A stretch of DNA of 64,000 nucleotides from positions 1 to 64,000 of the forward strand of contig VNWV01000031.1 in the NCBI GenBank assembly GCA_009801085.1, written 5' to 3'. This DNA comes from Lasiodiplodia sp. COLG20. Taxonomy: Eukaryota > Ascomycota > Dothideomycetes > Botryosphaeriales > Botryosphaeriaceae. A program made the position numbers and the translations under genes. Below are positions 1 to 9,750 of this stretch, piece after piece; within the stretch, counting starts at the first letter, position 1, and each line of letters begins with the position of its first letter. Under the pieces are notes generated by a model. The model saw only the letters and a list, made by a program, of their open reading frames with translations, was not told the origin of the DNA and made no database searches.

Positions 1-1
1 G

Positions 2-310
2 CGGGGGGACGGGGAGGAGAGGGAGGGGGAGGCGGGGGAGGTGTATGGGGGGGTGGAGGAGGTGCGGAGGTGGCGGAATGGGTTTGTGCATAGGTGGGGG
101 GTTGGGGTTGAGGTGGGGCGAGAGGGAAGGAAGACGGTGAGGTGGGAGGTTGGGGGGTGGGAGGTTGGGGGGTGGAGGGCGGGGGAGGATGTGGGGAGGG
201 TGTTGCGGGAGGGTCTAGGGAAGGGGGTGGAGGTGGAGGAGGTGTGGGTGCCGTTTGTTTTGAGGGATAGGAGGAGGGAGGAGGAGGAGGAGGGGAGTGG
301 TTGGGATTAG
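2..310 (+). CDS. C-terminal end of an unidentified gene (partial at window start)
   Basis: The frame is open from base 2 to a TAG at 308-310 and would encode about 102 residues rich in Gly, Glu, Val and Arg, including several Trp-Glu-Val-Gly repeats and a Glu-rich tail. The plus strand here is extremely G/A-rich. The 3' ends of other plus-strand genes in this window (about 55.9-56.15 kb and 61.6-61.7 kb) have the same composition, so I read this as the last exon of a plus-strand gene that starts outside the window. No domain is recognisable. It could also be non-coding purine-rich DNA that happens to be open. Confidence 0.3.
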   Translation, partial: RGDGEEREGEAGEVYGGVEEVRRWRNGFVHRWGVGVEVGREGRKTVRWEVGGWEVGGWRAGEDVGRVLREGLGKGVEVEEVWVPFVLRDRRREEEEEGSGWD

Positions 311-544
311 TGTGTGCATTTCATGCATCTTGTCTTTGATATTCATATGATAGGAGAGTAGAAGAGGTATAGAAGAACAGAAATAGACATTTAACGGATG
401 TGGATTCCATGCTATTCGACTCCGTTATTTGCTACTTTGTTTGCTATTCTTAGTCATCTTGCGCATATATATATACTACGCTGCCCCACAGATAGCTTAT
501 GGATCATTCTACGCAACTGTCAACATTCTATACAGAATCCAGTT

Positions 545-2697
545 TCAGATGATCGTGACATCCCGAAACTCTACGCTCTCGAAAACAGATTGATCGAATT
601 CCTCAAAAAGCCCCACTCGCCGATATATCCCAGCTTTTTCAGTCGGAAGCAGTAATAGACCGAGTCCCATATTCCAGTACGGATTATTTTGATCTAGTGG
701 GGGAACCAGTAAGAGCATGAGGATCCCTTCGATCGCTTCTTTCGGAAATTCTCTCATCCAAAGTCCGTCTTCAACTGGTACTATCCAGTCTGGCCAGCAT
801 TGTGCGACAACCTTTCCATCAAGCGTCGCATTGTAGGGTTCATTAAATATCCCACGCTCAGCTTTAGGTGTCATCTCGCTCAACCTTCGCACCTTCCCGG
901 ATACCCGAATATACCCGCTGCGTACTCGACCGAACTCATTCAGCCCATCGACTTCAACCCCCGCATCAAGAATCACAGCCTCGAGCGGTTCTCTGGGTTC
1001 CGTAGGGATTCTTTCCCAAGAAGGAGAATAATAAAACCGGTAATACACGGGGCCCGACCCCCTCGCCCAAGACCAAGATGGCGCCGTAAATCGCGCACAT
1101 CCTGTCCCGGTCAATGCGCCATTGGTCGTGCTTAGAACCTTAAGGAGCATGGATTCTGGCATTGGTGTAGCTAGCCAGAAAAGACCTCGGTGCAAGTCTT
1201 CACGCCATAAACCAGCCAGGTAATGGCGTCCAGTCATATCCGCGAGAGCTTTGGCGTAAGACGAAAACGCAGGCAAACGGTCATACCTAAAGCTGAGTTT
1301 TCGTTTCGTGTAGTTTCCGATGAGATAATACCAGCGGTCAGCAAAACGGTTGTTTGGTCCCTTGAGGTCTTCGGCCCGAACATGGCTGAAACTAAATGAC
1401 CATTCCTGCCGTTCCGTTGTCACTCTCTGGGGGTCGTCTTCGGCCCACAGCATTCGGTGTGAATGAAATATCATCTTTTGTTGCCCAAAGTAAAATTTCT
1501 TCGCCGCAAACATTCCCTCTTGAAAGGTCCAGCCCCTGGTAGCCCATGTTGAAGACTCTTGCATGTTCCAAAAGTCTGTAGTTGGACGAGGGTCGGGTGT
1601 CCGCAGAAAGTATTTCCCCTCTAGCCCGGGCTTCAAAGATGAAGAGTAACGAACCTCGGCAGTCGGCGCGGGTGATCGTTTTAAAAATCCATCATGGCAA
1701 GATTTGGATGCGAGCGGGACGATGGTAACGGCGGCGCCTTGGTAAATCTCCGACATCATTACGGCTTCGCGCTCCCAATCCTGGATATCGTCTTGGACGA
1801 TGCACAGAGAATCAATCCAGAGGTACTTGATGTCAAGCTTCCGCACCGTTTTCACAGCATCTTGATATGTTGCTGGCATGTCTTTGTCCGAAAATCCTTC
1901 CCGTTGCCAGAGCTGTATTTTGGCTTTCGTTGTCTTCAGAGGTGGATTCGTCGGATCTCCCCAGCAATGGCTAAGAGCGGCGTATTTGATCGGCTCCGAA
2001 TGTTGGGGACCTTCGGAAGTATGAACCAACCGACATCCAATGGTGTCATCCGCGGGGCTAACGTCAATGAGTCTTGTGGGAATTGTTGAACTTTCCTCCA
2101 TTGCATGTAGACTTAACCACTTCTTCATCGTTGAAACTGTTCTTTCGGATGACAGAAAATCTTCGGGGATCGTCCTCTTTTTTATGCCCAGCCATCTGGC
2201 ACAATCACCTTACGTCTTTCTGTTAGCTGATTTCCAAGATCAAAATACGTTGGCATACCTGGTTCTGCGAAAATATTGAGCTCGAAGTGCTTATGGTCGT
2301 CCTTGTCCTTCCCGGAACAAGACCCCTCTTGATCAACAAAAGACTCATCTGCAGACTCGGATTCTCCCGGAAACCAAAATCCGAGTATCAAGCGTTCCAG
2401 ACATCCACCTTCCCACTCATACCAGAGCTCTCTCAGTTTAAACTTCTTGTGGGTGGGGAACCTTTTACGGAGGTTTTGCTGGATTAGACTGCAAAACTCA
2501 CAAACACCAACCATAGATTCCAGATCCGCAATCGTTACGTCCCTCCGATATTTCATATGTATTTTCTTCGTCTCCCGATATGCTTGTCGCTCAACATCAA
2601 ACCAAAGGACCTCCTCTCCCTTCTCATTCACTTTTGGATAACCGCCATGGCCTGTCTCGTCGAATTCGAGGACTTTACAGTCATCGCATAGCCCCAT
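545..2697 (-). CDS. HET-domain protein (HET gene 1)
   Basis: Heterokaryon-incompatibility (HET) domain protein; the family acts in allorecognition and programmed cell death in filamentous fungi. Start is the ATG at 2697, whose first residues (MGLCDDCKVLEF) carry the Cys-x-x-Cys common at HET N-termini. One intron is needed: donor GTAAGG at 2213 with acceptor at 2161 (53 nt) joins the frames into about 699 residues. An acceptor at 2137 (77 nt) also keeps frame. HET blocks seen in exon 2: YAALSHCWG, then LDIKYLWIDSLCIVQDD, then TRGWTFQEGMF. The words TRLIDV and PLKTTK are shared with the HET gene at 62.4 kb, so the two belong to the same subfamily. No NACHT or other effector domain is attached. 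The frame is intact. Confidence 0.85.
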
Positions 2698-3388
2698 TTT
2701 CGTGACGCGCCATGAAGACTATGGAGTGATGGGCGAGGAAAACGTATTCAGAGTTGAAGGAGATGGAATTTTCACTCGGTGTAAATTCAGCCGGCTTCGC
2801 CGACGCTTTTTAGAGCCTGAAAAGACCCCCTTGATCTAGCGCGAGACACGTGGCAACTGCGGTTTTTCCTGCGAGCGGGTCCCAGCGGGGGCCAAAATGG
2901 CGATCCCATTGGTGGCGCTGCCGATCGACGATAGCATCATGGTACGAAGCCGGTCCCGAGGTCGCCTTTTTGTGTCTCCATTGGGCTCTAATGCGTGACA
3001 TTGCAGTCAAGAGTGTGTATGACAGTCTCTTGCACTGAATAAAAACACTCAAAAGGACCAGCATTCGCAGCGTAATACCGCATGGTCTTAGCCCTGAGCA
3101 TCCTTCACACCTTCAACATCTCCATAAACTTCGCTGTCCTGCCACCTAGAACAGTAAGATGTACTAAATTTGCGAGATTTCTATAAAGGTTTCTGAAGCT
3201 GCCTTCGTCGGAAGGATGGTTTCTTAAAAAAGCACGCCCTCCACATCATTGGGCAGAATACCACAATGATAGGCGAATAGTTCTGTTACTGCCTTGAAAA
3301 GCGGAGCCACAGGTATGGACATCTGCAAATTGGCGCAGAATGCACAGGAACCAGCTGCATACAGAACTGTTTGTGGTAAAGCTAAGGA
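2698..3388. other. intergenic region
   Basis: Upstream region of HET gene 1 and downstream region of HET gene 2, both on the minus strand. Short open frames here have no recognisable content. Nothing else seen. Confidence 0.5.
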
Positions 3389-5245
3389 TCAACGCTTCGA
3401 AACATGTCTGATGTTTGCCCAGATTCGAGAGATGCCTTTTGATTTTGGCTGGTCTTGACATTCGTCCTTGACACTCGTTACTCCATGAGTTATCGAGGCT
3501 CCTTGGACCAGGTCTGTGATAGAGTGAGAGGGGGACGTCTGCGCAGGCTCCGCAGGGTCGAACGAGGCAGAAACGTCAGCCACATAGCAGGTTCCGCAGT
3601 CATCCACCACACGGTGTACATCGACTTGGATGTAGTCGTTGCCTAACGACATCCGCACTCCGGGGGATTGCGGATTGAAAGAGGCAGCAAGCTTTGACAA
3701 GACCGCTTTATCTAAGTCGTCGTGCAGTGATTGCTGCCTCCGATTCCTAGCAAGTTTCAATAAGCGCGGCCTAATCAAGCCTTCGGTCCACTCAAGAACA
3801 TCGACAGCGATAGGTAGTTGGTCTGACGAACCGAACAAGACGGCGAACTTTGTACCTCCCCCAGGATGGTTACGTAAAGGCGACTTGTGATCGTCCACTG
3901 GGGTCTTCCGCTCAAATACAAGGACTGCAGCTAGCTTTTGACCCCAGGGGCAGTGAACGAAGATTTCATTGCCAAGATCCGGTCTGAGTGCGCCGAAGGT
4001 CATCTCTTTCTCATATCCTTGCTGCAAGGGGGGTGTCTGGCGTAGTTGCAGTATGTCACTAGCGTGCGAATTTACGGGACTCCACAGCTCGATATTCTGC
4101 CGCACGTATATCGAGCAATCCACCGTACTATAACTCTGTTCTCCGACAAATTCGTGCGCTCTGATGCGCACGTACTGCTCTGTACCCATAGACATCGGTA
4201 CATCACGCCCTCTGACGGGAATGTTCTGCTTTGAACTCTGAGACTTCAGTACATCATGCGTCGCGCTCGTCCTTCTCAGGTAGATGCCAATGTACTCTGC
4301 GCGACCTGGGTATGTGGAACAGTTGATTAATCCAATATGAACATTCGCATGATAATGTTCCAGGCGTACAGTGATTTGCAATCCTTTGTTGGTCATGGAG
4401 AACGCTGGACGAAATCTTTTACGGAGTGGAACGAAGTTTCCAGAGTCTTCGAAGCATGCAGGCGACTTTGCAAGCAGACCGTACGGATATCGCGGATTGG
4501 TTGCGGCGTCCTTTTCCCTCCACGCAAACAGAGTCTCGTCGTCGGTGTTTCGCATGATCTCTTCTTGCAACCTGATGAAAGCCTTGCTCCCTTCTCCGTA
4601 GATCATCGGCATGTTGACGTCGAATAGGCCCATAAGGCAATAAGCCTGGTCTTCCAGCCTCGTTGTCTGTCGCTTCGCCGCCCACGACATCCTCTTAGCC
4701 ACGCTCACAGAACTCAAGTGCGTTGTGCCGGTAAGCACATCCACATCGATCCCTGTCGCCCGAGAAAGAACCCCAGTCAAGGTTGATTTCGCGCCGAGGA
4801 ACATCCAGCCTTGCGAGAAGAATTCCATGTGTGCGGGGGCAACCAGCTCTTGCAGCGTCCATCCTCTGCAAAACCACTCGCTCTGGGCGAACAAAGCATC
4901 TTGCTCTGGATCGATCCCGTCAGGCACGTCGAACAGGTAGGCGTAGCAGACGGCGGCCTGGGTATACCATCTGTACATGGAGTTGATGGCCTCGGAAAGC
5001 TCAGAGCTGCTGCTTTTGTCGATGCAACAGGTATCCACCCAGACGTAGCCAAAGCCCTCGCGAGACGCTTGCAGACAAGTCTCTTCAAGCTTCTTGTAGC
5101 CGAATTTCTCTGACGCCTGACCGCTCGTGATGTCTTCGAAGAGGACTTCGCCATCCTGCCACCTGTGGGAGAGGATGGCGTAGGGTGGGATAGCTGAGTC
5201 CACAAATGTTTCAAGTTGAAAAGTAGAGCAATTGAGAAGGCGCAT
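3389..5245 (-). CDS. HET-domain protein with DUF8212-type extension (HET gene 2)
   Basis: Single-exon gene of 618 residues. The N-terminus MRLLNCSTFQLE...IPPYAILSHRW is the canonical start of the HET-E/HET-D/HET-R type of HET protein, so the start is secure. Blocks in order: HET motif 1 (residues about 20-40), GFGYVWVDTCCIDKSSS near 65-80, a linker ending EWFCRGWTLQELVAP, and RMSWAAKRQTTRLEDQAYC...YGEGSKAFIRLQEEI, which is the conserved region after the HET domain (DUF8212-type). The C-terminal half is unrecognised. Unlike HET-E itself it has no NACHT or WD repeats; such truncated relatives are common in Pezizomycotina. Predicted role is signalling or cell death in non-self recognition (family inference). 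Intact. Confidence 0.9.
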   Translation of the reverse strand: MRLLNCSTFQLETFVDSAIPPYAILSHRWQDGEVLFEDITSGQASEKFGYKKLEETCLQASREGFGYVWVDTCCIDKSSSSELSEAINSMYRWYTQAAVCYAYLFDVPDGIDPEQDALFAQSEWFCRGWTLQELVAPAHMEFFSQGWMFLGAKSTLTGVLSRATGIDVDVLTGTTHLSSVSVAKRMSWAAKRQTTRLEDQAYCLMGLFDVNMPMIYGEGSKAFIRLQEEIMRNTDDETLFAWREKDAATNPRYPYGLLAKSPACFEDSGNFVPLRKRFRPAFSMTNKGLQITVRLEHYHANVHIGLINCSTYPGRAEYIGIYLRRTSATHDVLKSQSSKQNIPVRGRDVPMSMGTEQYVRIRAHEFVGEQSYSTVDCSIYVRQNIELWSPVNSHASDILQLRQTPPLQQGYEKEMTFGALRPDLGNEIFVHCPWGQKLAAVLVFERKTPVDDHKSPLRNHPGGGTKFAVLFGSSDQLPIAVDVLEWTEGLIRPRLLKLARNRRQQSLHDDLDKAVLSKLAASFNPQSPGVRMSLGNDYIQVDVHRVVDDCGTCYVADVSASFDPAEPAQTSPSHSITDLVQGASITHGVTSVKDECQDQPKSKGISRIWANIRHVSKR

Positions 5246-5705
5246 GGCTTTTGGTAGCCGATGTCAGCTTAGGAGCGTCGGTACCGTAGTTTTGAAGTGG
5301 TGCTACGGGTTTGATGACCCGTGTTCTTTGCCGTGGCTGCACCCTGGTCAGGTTACATTGGCCAAATTATTAATCATGCATAAGCGCGATTATCAACCCC
5401 ACGTGATACAGCAATTTCTGGAGGCAGCTATCAAACAACATATCGGGTTTACTGGTGTATGGGTGGTAGACGCTTACAATATTGGCGTCATGCGGAGGCA
5501 AGCAAATGCTTCAGGAGCGGTGACTGGCCCTTTGAAAATTGAGTGCATCTTCTTGACCGCTCAATCAGTTTGATAACTGCATCCAGACTCCTCTGTAGTA
5601 TACTGTTATTATTATGTTAAATGAAAAGAGCACTAACAATGACTGTATTTTTCTATGTTGATAAACAAAAAAATAATTAAGCACGGAACCATTACCCGAA
5701 AAAGA
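5246..5705. other. intergenic region
   Basis: Lies between HET gene 2 (promoter side) and the 3' end of HET gene 3. The stretch around 5575-5700 is AT-rich, consistent with a 3' untranslated region or terminator of the minus-strand gene. No gene recognised. Confidence 0.5.
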
Positions 5706-8333
5706 TTATACAAGGACTCCAACATTCTTTCGAGGAAAATAAAGGTCCGACCGTCTTGTGTGAGCCCCAAATTCGTCGTCAGCAATTGATTCTGTTGGAA
5801 CCCAAACTGCAAATACTTGATAAGCAGGTTTGCCGAGCTTCTTGCTCTCGGAATCGATGCGAACTGCTTCATACAACAGATTTGATGGGCTACCTTTGAG
5901 TCCTCCAATAGATACCGTGATCGTTTCCCTTTTCCCAGACGATATCTCCTCTATATCCACATCCCCACGACAGAAGCCTACCCTAGGCGGTCGTCGCTCA
6001 TCGTTGGCGATTGAGGAAAATATCAATTGCACATTCTTCTTCTCACAGTACTCCAATTCCAACTCCAGGGCAGCAGTTACCACGTTGTAGACGGCATCAT
6101 AAATGTGTTCCGGCTCATGTGAGTTGATCAAAGAGTTCAGTTCCTGGGAATATGCCTCGTCAAAAGCTTTCCTCTTTCGATGGTCGCAGAGAAACTTCAT
6201 GTAGTCTTGGATCGGAAGGATTCTGCGAAGCCATAACACTACGGCACTATTTCTCTGCAGGTTCTGCATGTCCATCGGCCTCATGGACCATTGATGCACA
6301 ACTCCTTCGAAACCATACTGAACTGCTTTGGTCCTTTTATCGGTCCAGTGAGACATAATTCGGTGAAGGAGCTTAATTACCATGCGTGCGATAGTGTCGT
6401 TGGTTAGATTGCCAGAAGGCTCTTTCTCGTACGAAAATGCCGAATGAAGGCCATTCACCAGCATTTTATAGTCCATGGCACCTCTTGAAAGAGAGGGATA
6501 GGTTGTATCATGGATAATTATAGGGACAGAACTTCGAAACCCAGGGGAGACTGGGACTTCGATGCCCTCGTCGGCCACGGCCCGATACAGGTCCATATGA
6601 CAGCTTGGATAAATTGCCGAGAGGTATTCCAACGGTTTCCAAAGGGCAGATCCGAGTGACTCGGCATCAAACAGGCCTTGTGGAGCGGTGACAGCTAATG
6701 TCATCCCATGATTGCGTTGAAGCTGGCGGAGGGCATCTTGCATCAGTCCTGGAACGCTCATAGACTTGTATTCATCAGGTACAACGTAATCGGGACACGA
6801 AGTCCAGACAGCTATGATGTAATCCTGTGGTTTTGTTGCCTCGCGACCAACTCGATTGCTGAGGCCCGTCCCATTGAACAATTTCGATAGCCGGGTAAGG
6901 AAATCCACGGTGGATTCCCTTTTGGAAATAACCAAACGACTTTCCTGTTGCTTGAACATTTGCCTCCCTAGCAGGAATTGGTATAATTTCTCGAATGTTT
7001 GAGGTGCGTTTCCGGTGTGATTGTATGAGAATAAATCTATAATCATTGTGTGATGTGCTGTTATCAAGTAATGGCGGACCGCCGCTAGGGAACCAGCCTG
7101 CGAGAACCCCCTCTTCATGAGCATTTCAAACATTCGTCTCTGGAATGGAGGAAGATTTTTCCAATTTATATCGGGATTATGCAATCTGACACAGGGGTTC
7201 TTGAGCTTTGAAGTCCAGACGCACCGAACCCGCTGCGAATGCATAAGTTCATGATACGTCCACATCCGTCTGTTCCATGAGAATGCTCCTGAGCTCAAAC
7301 ATTCATGCGGCCGTCTTAGGTATTCTAAAGCTTGCTCCCCGTATTTTCTGCCATGATCGAGTCTCGAGAGCCGATTGATCTCCTCAACCGCCTTCGTGAT
7401 ACAGCCACAGAGGCTTCCTGGAAGGAGAGCTACAACATCCAGCTTGGAAAATATCGAGGGCATATCGGCGAGTGTTTTCCGGATTGTGTCTTCTTCTTGT
7501 GGGATGCAAAGTTGGTCCATCCAGACGGGCTTCTCTGCCGACAGCTCCGCAAGACGGTCCACGACATCGGAGACGACCCACTCCGTACCCAACTCGAGCT
7601 GGACGTGCTCTGCAGCCTGAAGAGTATGTCCGACGGGCCTCTTTTGCCGGTCAAATTCTCCCCAGGCGTAAGAAATAGCCGTGGCGTTGTAGCGATGCAG
7701 CGGGACGTCGACCAGGTCGACAACCAGGTGGGGGTTCGTCGGAAACGAGCATGCGCTGTCACAGCAGATCTTGAGCTTGGCGGCTCGAACGTGCTTCCGC
7801 ATGTAAGGTGCAAGGAATGATTCTCCCCAGCTTTGAAGCATGGACAAGTAGGCTCGCACCAAGGATCCCTCCCAGCTTTGAAACATTGACAAGTGGATTT
7901 TTACCAAGTAGATTCTCACCAAGGATTCTCTAAGCATGCACGCAATGGTCTCCACCAAGGATTCTCCAAGCATGTTCGCAATGGTCTCCACCAAGTATTC
8001 TGCAAGCATGTTCGCAATGGTCTCCACCAAGGATTCTCCAAGCATGTAGGTAATGGTCTCCACCAAGGATTCCACCCAGCTTTGAAGCATGGGCAAGTAG
8101 GTTCGTACCAAGTAGGTTCCCACTAGGGATGTTTCCAAGCTTTCAAGCACAGACGAGCAGGTTCGTACGAAGTAGGTGTCCACCAAGGATTCCTCCCAGC
8201 TTCGAAGCATGGACAAGTGGGTTTGTAGCAAGTAGGTTTCCACCAAGGATCTTTCCCAGCGAAGAAGCATGCACCAGCAAATTCTCACTGATAATGGTCC
8301 CAAGCTAAGAAGCATGAACAAATAAGTACCCAT
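5706..8333 (-). CDS. HET-domain protein with tandem-repeat N-terminus (HET gene 3)
   Basis: 875-codon uninterrupted frame. Residues from about 178 look like an ordinary HET protein: MRKHVRAAK..., DLVDVPLHRYNATAISYAWGE, then SAEKPVWMDQLCIPQEED, then WNRRMWTYHELM. Residues 7-177 are about ten imperfect repeats, nearly all starting Met-Leu and containing Glu-Ser-Leu-Val-Glu-Thr. Unit lengths are 20, 20, 20, 15, 12, 12, 12, 17 and 15 residues, flanked by shorter ones. The units are amphipathic and could form helices. The start is uncertain: ATG at 8333 includes the repeats, while ATG at 7802 (residue 178) would give a standard-length HET protein of 698 residues and leave the repeats in the 5' leader. 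The repeats keep frame across units of different length, which favours translation. The C-terminal half is large and unrecognised. Confidence 0.8.
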   Translation of the reverse strand: MGTYLFMLLSLGPLSVRICWCMLLRWERSLVETYLLQTHLSMLRSWEESLVDTYFVRTCSSVLESLETSLVGTYLVRTYLPMLQSWVESLVETITYMLGESLVETIANMLAEYLVETIANMLGESLVETIACMLRESLVRIYLVKIHLSMFQSWEGSLVRAYLSMLQSWGESFLAPYMRKHVRAAKLKICCDSACSFPTNPHLVVDLVDVPLHRYNATAISYAWGEFDRQKRPVGHTLQAAEHVQLELGTEWVVSDVVDRLAELSAEKPVWMDQLCIPQEEDTIRKTLADMPSIFSKLDVVALLPGSLCGCITKAVEEINRLSRLDHGRKYGEQALEYLRRPHECLSSGAFSWNRRMWTYHELMHSQRVRCVWTSKLKNPCVRLHNPDINWKNLPPFQRRMFEMLMKRGFSQAGSLAAVRHYLITAHHTMIIDLFSYNHTGNAPQTFEKLYQFLLGRQMFKQQESRLVISKRESTVDFLTRLSKLFNGTGLSNRVGREATKPQDYIIAVWTSCPDYVVPDEYKSMSVPGLMQDALRQLQRNHGMTLAVTAPQGLFDAESLGSALWKPLEYLSAIYPSCHMDLYRAVADEGIEVPVSPGFRSSVPIIIHDTTYPSLSRGAMDYKMLVNGLHSAFSYEKEPSGNLTNDTIARMVIKLLHRIMSHWTDKRTKAVQYGFEGVVHQWSMRPMDMQNLQRNSAVVLWLRRILPIQDYMKFLCDHRKRKAFDEAYSQELNSLINSHEPEHIYDAVYNVVTAALELELEYCEKKNVQLIFSSIANDERRPPRVGFCRGDVDIEEISSGKRETITVSIGGLKGSPSNLLYEAVRIDSESKKLGKPAYQVFAVWVPTESIADDEFGAHTRRSDLYFPRKNVGVLV
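7821..8327 (-). repeat. tandem repeat array in the 5' part of HET gene 3
   Basis: Two interleaved period classes. A 36-nt unit occurs about four times near 7917-8060 (plus-strand core CCACCAAGGATTCTCCAAGC). A unit of about 60 nt lies on both sides (8061-8320 and about 7821-7916) and shares the CACCAAGGAT and AAGCATG cores. All units are multiples of 3 nt or differ by multiples of 3, so the minus-strand frame stays open throughout. Confidence 0.85.
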
Positions 8334-8910
8334 CTTATGCGGTTGGTCCTAATGGCGAAGGCCGTGTGAACTGTGGACAGAAAGGTGGTTGAGAGCGTTG
8401 AGAGTCGCAAATCAGGTCTGATGGGGAAGTAAAAGGAACGAAAAGGCAAATGAAGTCTACTCAATACATTTGTAGGCAGGGAGAAACCCGAAGTACGCTG
8501 GCGGGGTTTTCGAAAAAGCAAATTGCACCTTTCAGCCTAGACGCTCGTCCAATGCTTTCCAACCACATGTTATGCTAAGCAAGAGTACAAAAAACAAGGC
8601 AGCCAATCGATGCTCACCGTCGCAGAAATGCCGGTATCGGCGCTTTCGAGGGTACACAGGTACTACATAAATACACGGAAAGATCACCGATTCAAGAAGA
8701 CAGCCTTCAGCGAAATAAGCTTTGCGCAAATAATAAATAACACATTATCTAAGCAGACCAGCGATCGATCCGCCCGGATGCTAAAATGAGATAAAGTTGC
8801 AGCTATAAGACATCCTCCAGAATAAATCATTAACCTTGTTCTTTCTTCCTCTGCTTATTCTCCTTCCTTCTCCCTTCCTCCTTCCCATCACCTTTCCCCC
8901 ACCCGCTCGC
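8334..8910. other. intergenic region
   Basis: Upstream of HET gene 3 and downstream of the secreted repeat protein. The last 80 bases before 8911 are pyrimidine-rich on the plus strand, which is the 3' untranslated side of the minus-strand gene. No gene recognised. Confidence 0.5.
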
Positions 8911-9750
8911 TTATGCGTACGTCGGCGCACCAGCGCTCTCACCATCCGCACCGCTCTCCGTCTTCTGCGCACCAGTAGCACCATACGACGGCTCCGAAGA
9001 CTCGCCCTCCGTGCTCTGAGCAGTAGTAGTGCTCTTCTGCGAACCAGTAGCGCCGCTGCCGTACGACGGCTCCGACGTCTCGCCCTCAGTGCTGCTCTCA
9101 GTCGTCTTCTCCTCCTCGGCCGGCTTGTCCTCAGTGGTGGTGGTGCTCTTCTCCTCATCACCGCCCGTCACGACATCCGCCGTGGCGTCCAGATCGACCG
9201 GCGGCAGGGCGAAAGGGGGGTTGATCGGGCCGGCCGAGGTGTCGACGGGCGACGCGCCGTAGCTGGGCTCCGCGCCAGCCGCGGGGGTGGTGGTGGTGGT
9301 GGTGTCGGTGTTCTTCTGCGTGCTGTCCGCGCCATCGGTCTCGGCCTCCGTCTCGTCGTCATCGCCGGCCTCGGAGTCGGAGTCAGAGTCCGAGTCAGAC
9401 TCAGACTCCGCGCCGTAGTCGGGCTCGTCGCTGTCGGAGTCGGAGGGAGAGGACGACGCGCTGTCGACGTCGGACGAGGACGATGCGCTGTCAACGTCGG
9501 ACGAAGAGGCGCCGTAGGAAGGCTCGTCCGCGCCGGTGGAAGCGGGCTTGGTGGCAGGGGCGGTGCCGTAGTTCTGGCGGCGGGTGAGACCGGGGTCGGT
9601 GACGGGCAGGCCGGAGACGGGGCTCAGGTCGATCTTGAGGTCCAGGAGGTCCTTGGTGCCGCGGGCAGCGAGGTTGCCGGCGTTGAGGGGAGCCGCCTGG
9701 GAGGTGGCGGTGAGGAAGAGGAAGAGCTTGATGAGGGCCTGTTTCTGCAT
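8911..9750 (-). CDS. secreted Ser/Asp/Thr-rich protein with EP[SD]YG repeats
   Basis: 279 residues. Start at 9750 gives a signal peptide (MQKQALIKLFLFLTATSQAA). A pro-segment follows, ending in a dibasic Arg-Arg (57-58), a likely Kex2 site; the mature chain would begin Gln-Asn-Tyr-Gly. The motif EP[SD]YG occurs five times, near residues 76, 109, 161, 227 and 253, with degenerate copies QNYG (59-62) and APTYA (275-279). Between them lie Ser-Asp, Glu and poly-Thr runs, so the protein is acidic and probably heavily O-glycosylated. All seven tyrosines of the mature part sit in these motifs. No catalytic domain, no clear GPI signal, almost no Cys. Function unknown; cell-wall or secreted repetitive protein by inference. 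Low-complexity coding makes the exact frame important, but the signal peptide plus repeats support this one. Confidence 0.75.
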   Translation of the reverse strand: MQKQALIKLFLFLTATSQAAPLNAGNLAARGTKDLLDLKIDLSPVSGLPVTDPGLTRRQNYGTAPATKPASTGADEPSYGASSSDVDSASSSSDVDSASSSPSDSDSDEPDYGAESESDSDSDSDSEAGDDDETEAETDGADSTQKNTDTTTTTTPAAGAEPSYGASPVDTSAGPINPPFALPPVDLDATADVVTGGDEEKSTTTTEDKPAEEEKTTESSTEGETSEPSYGSGATGSQKSTTTAQSTEGESSEPSYGATGAQKTESGADGESAGAPTYA

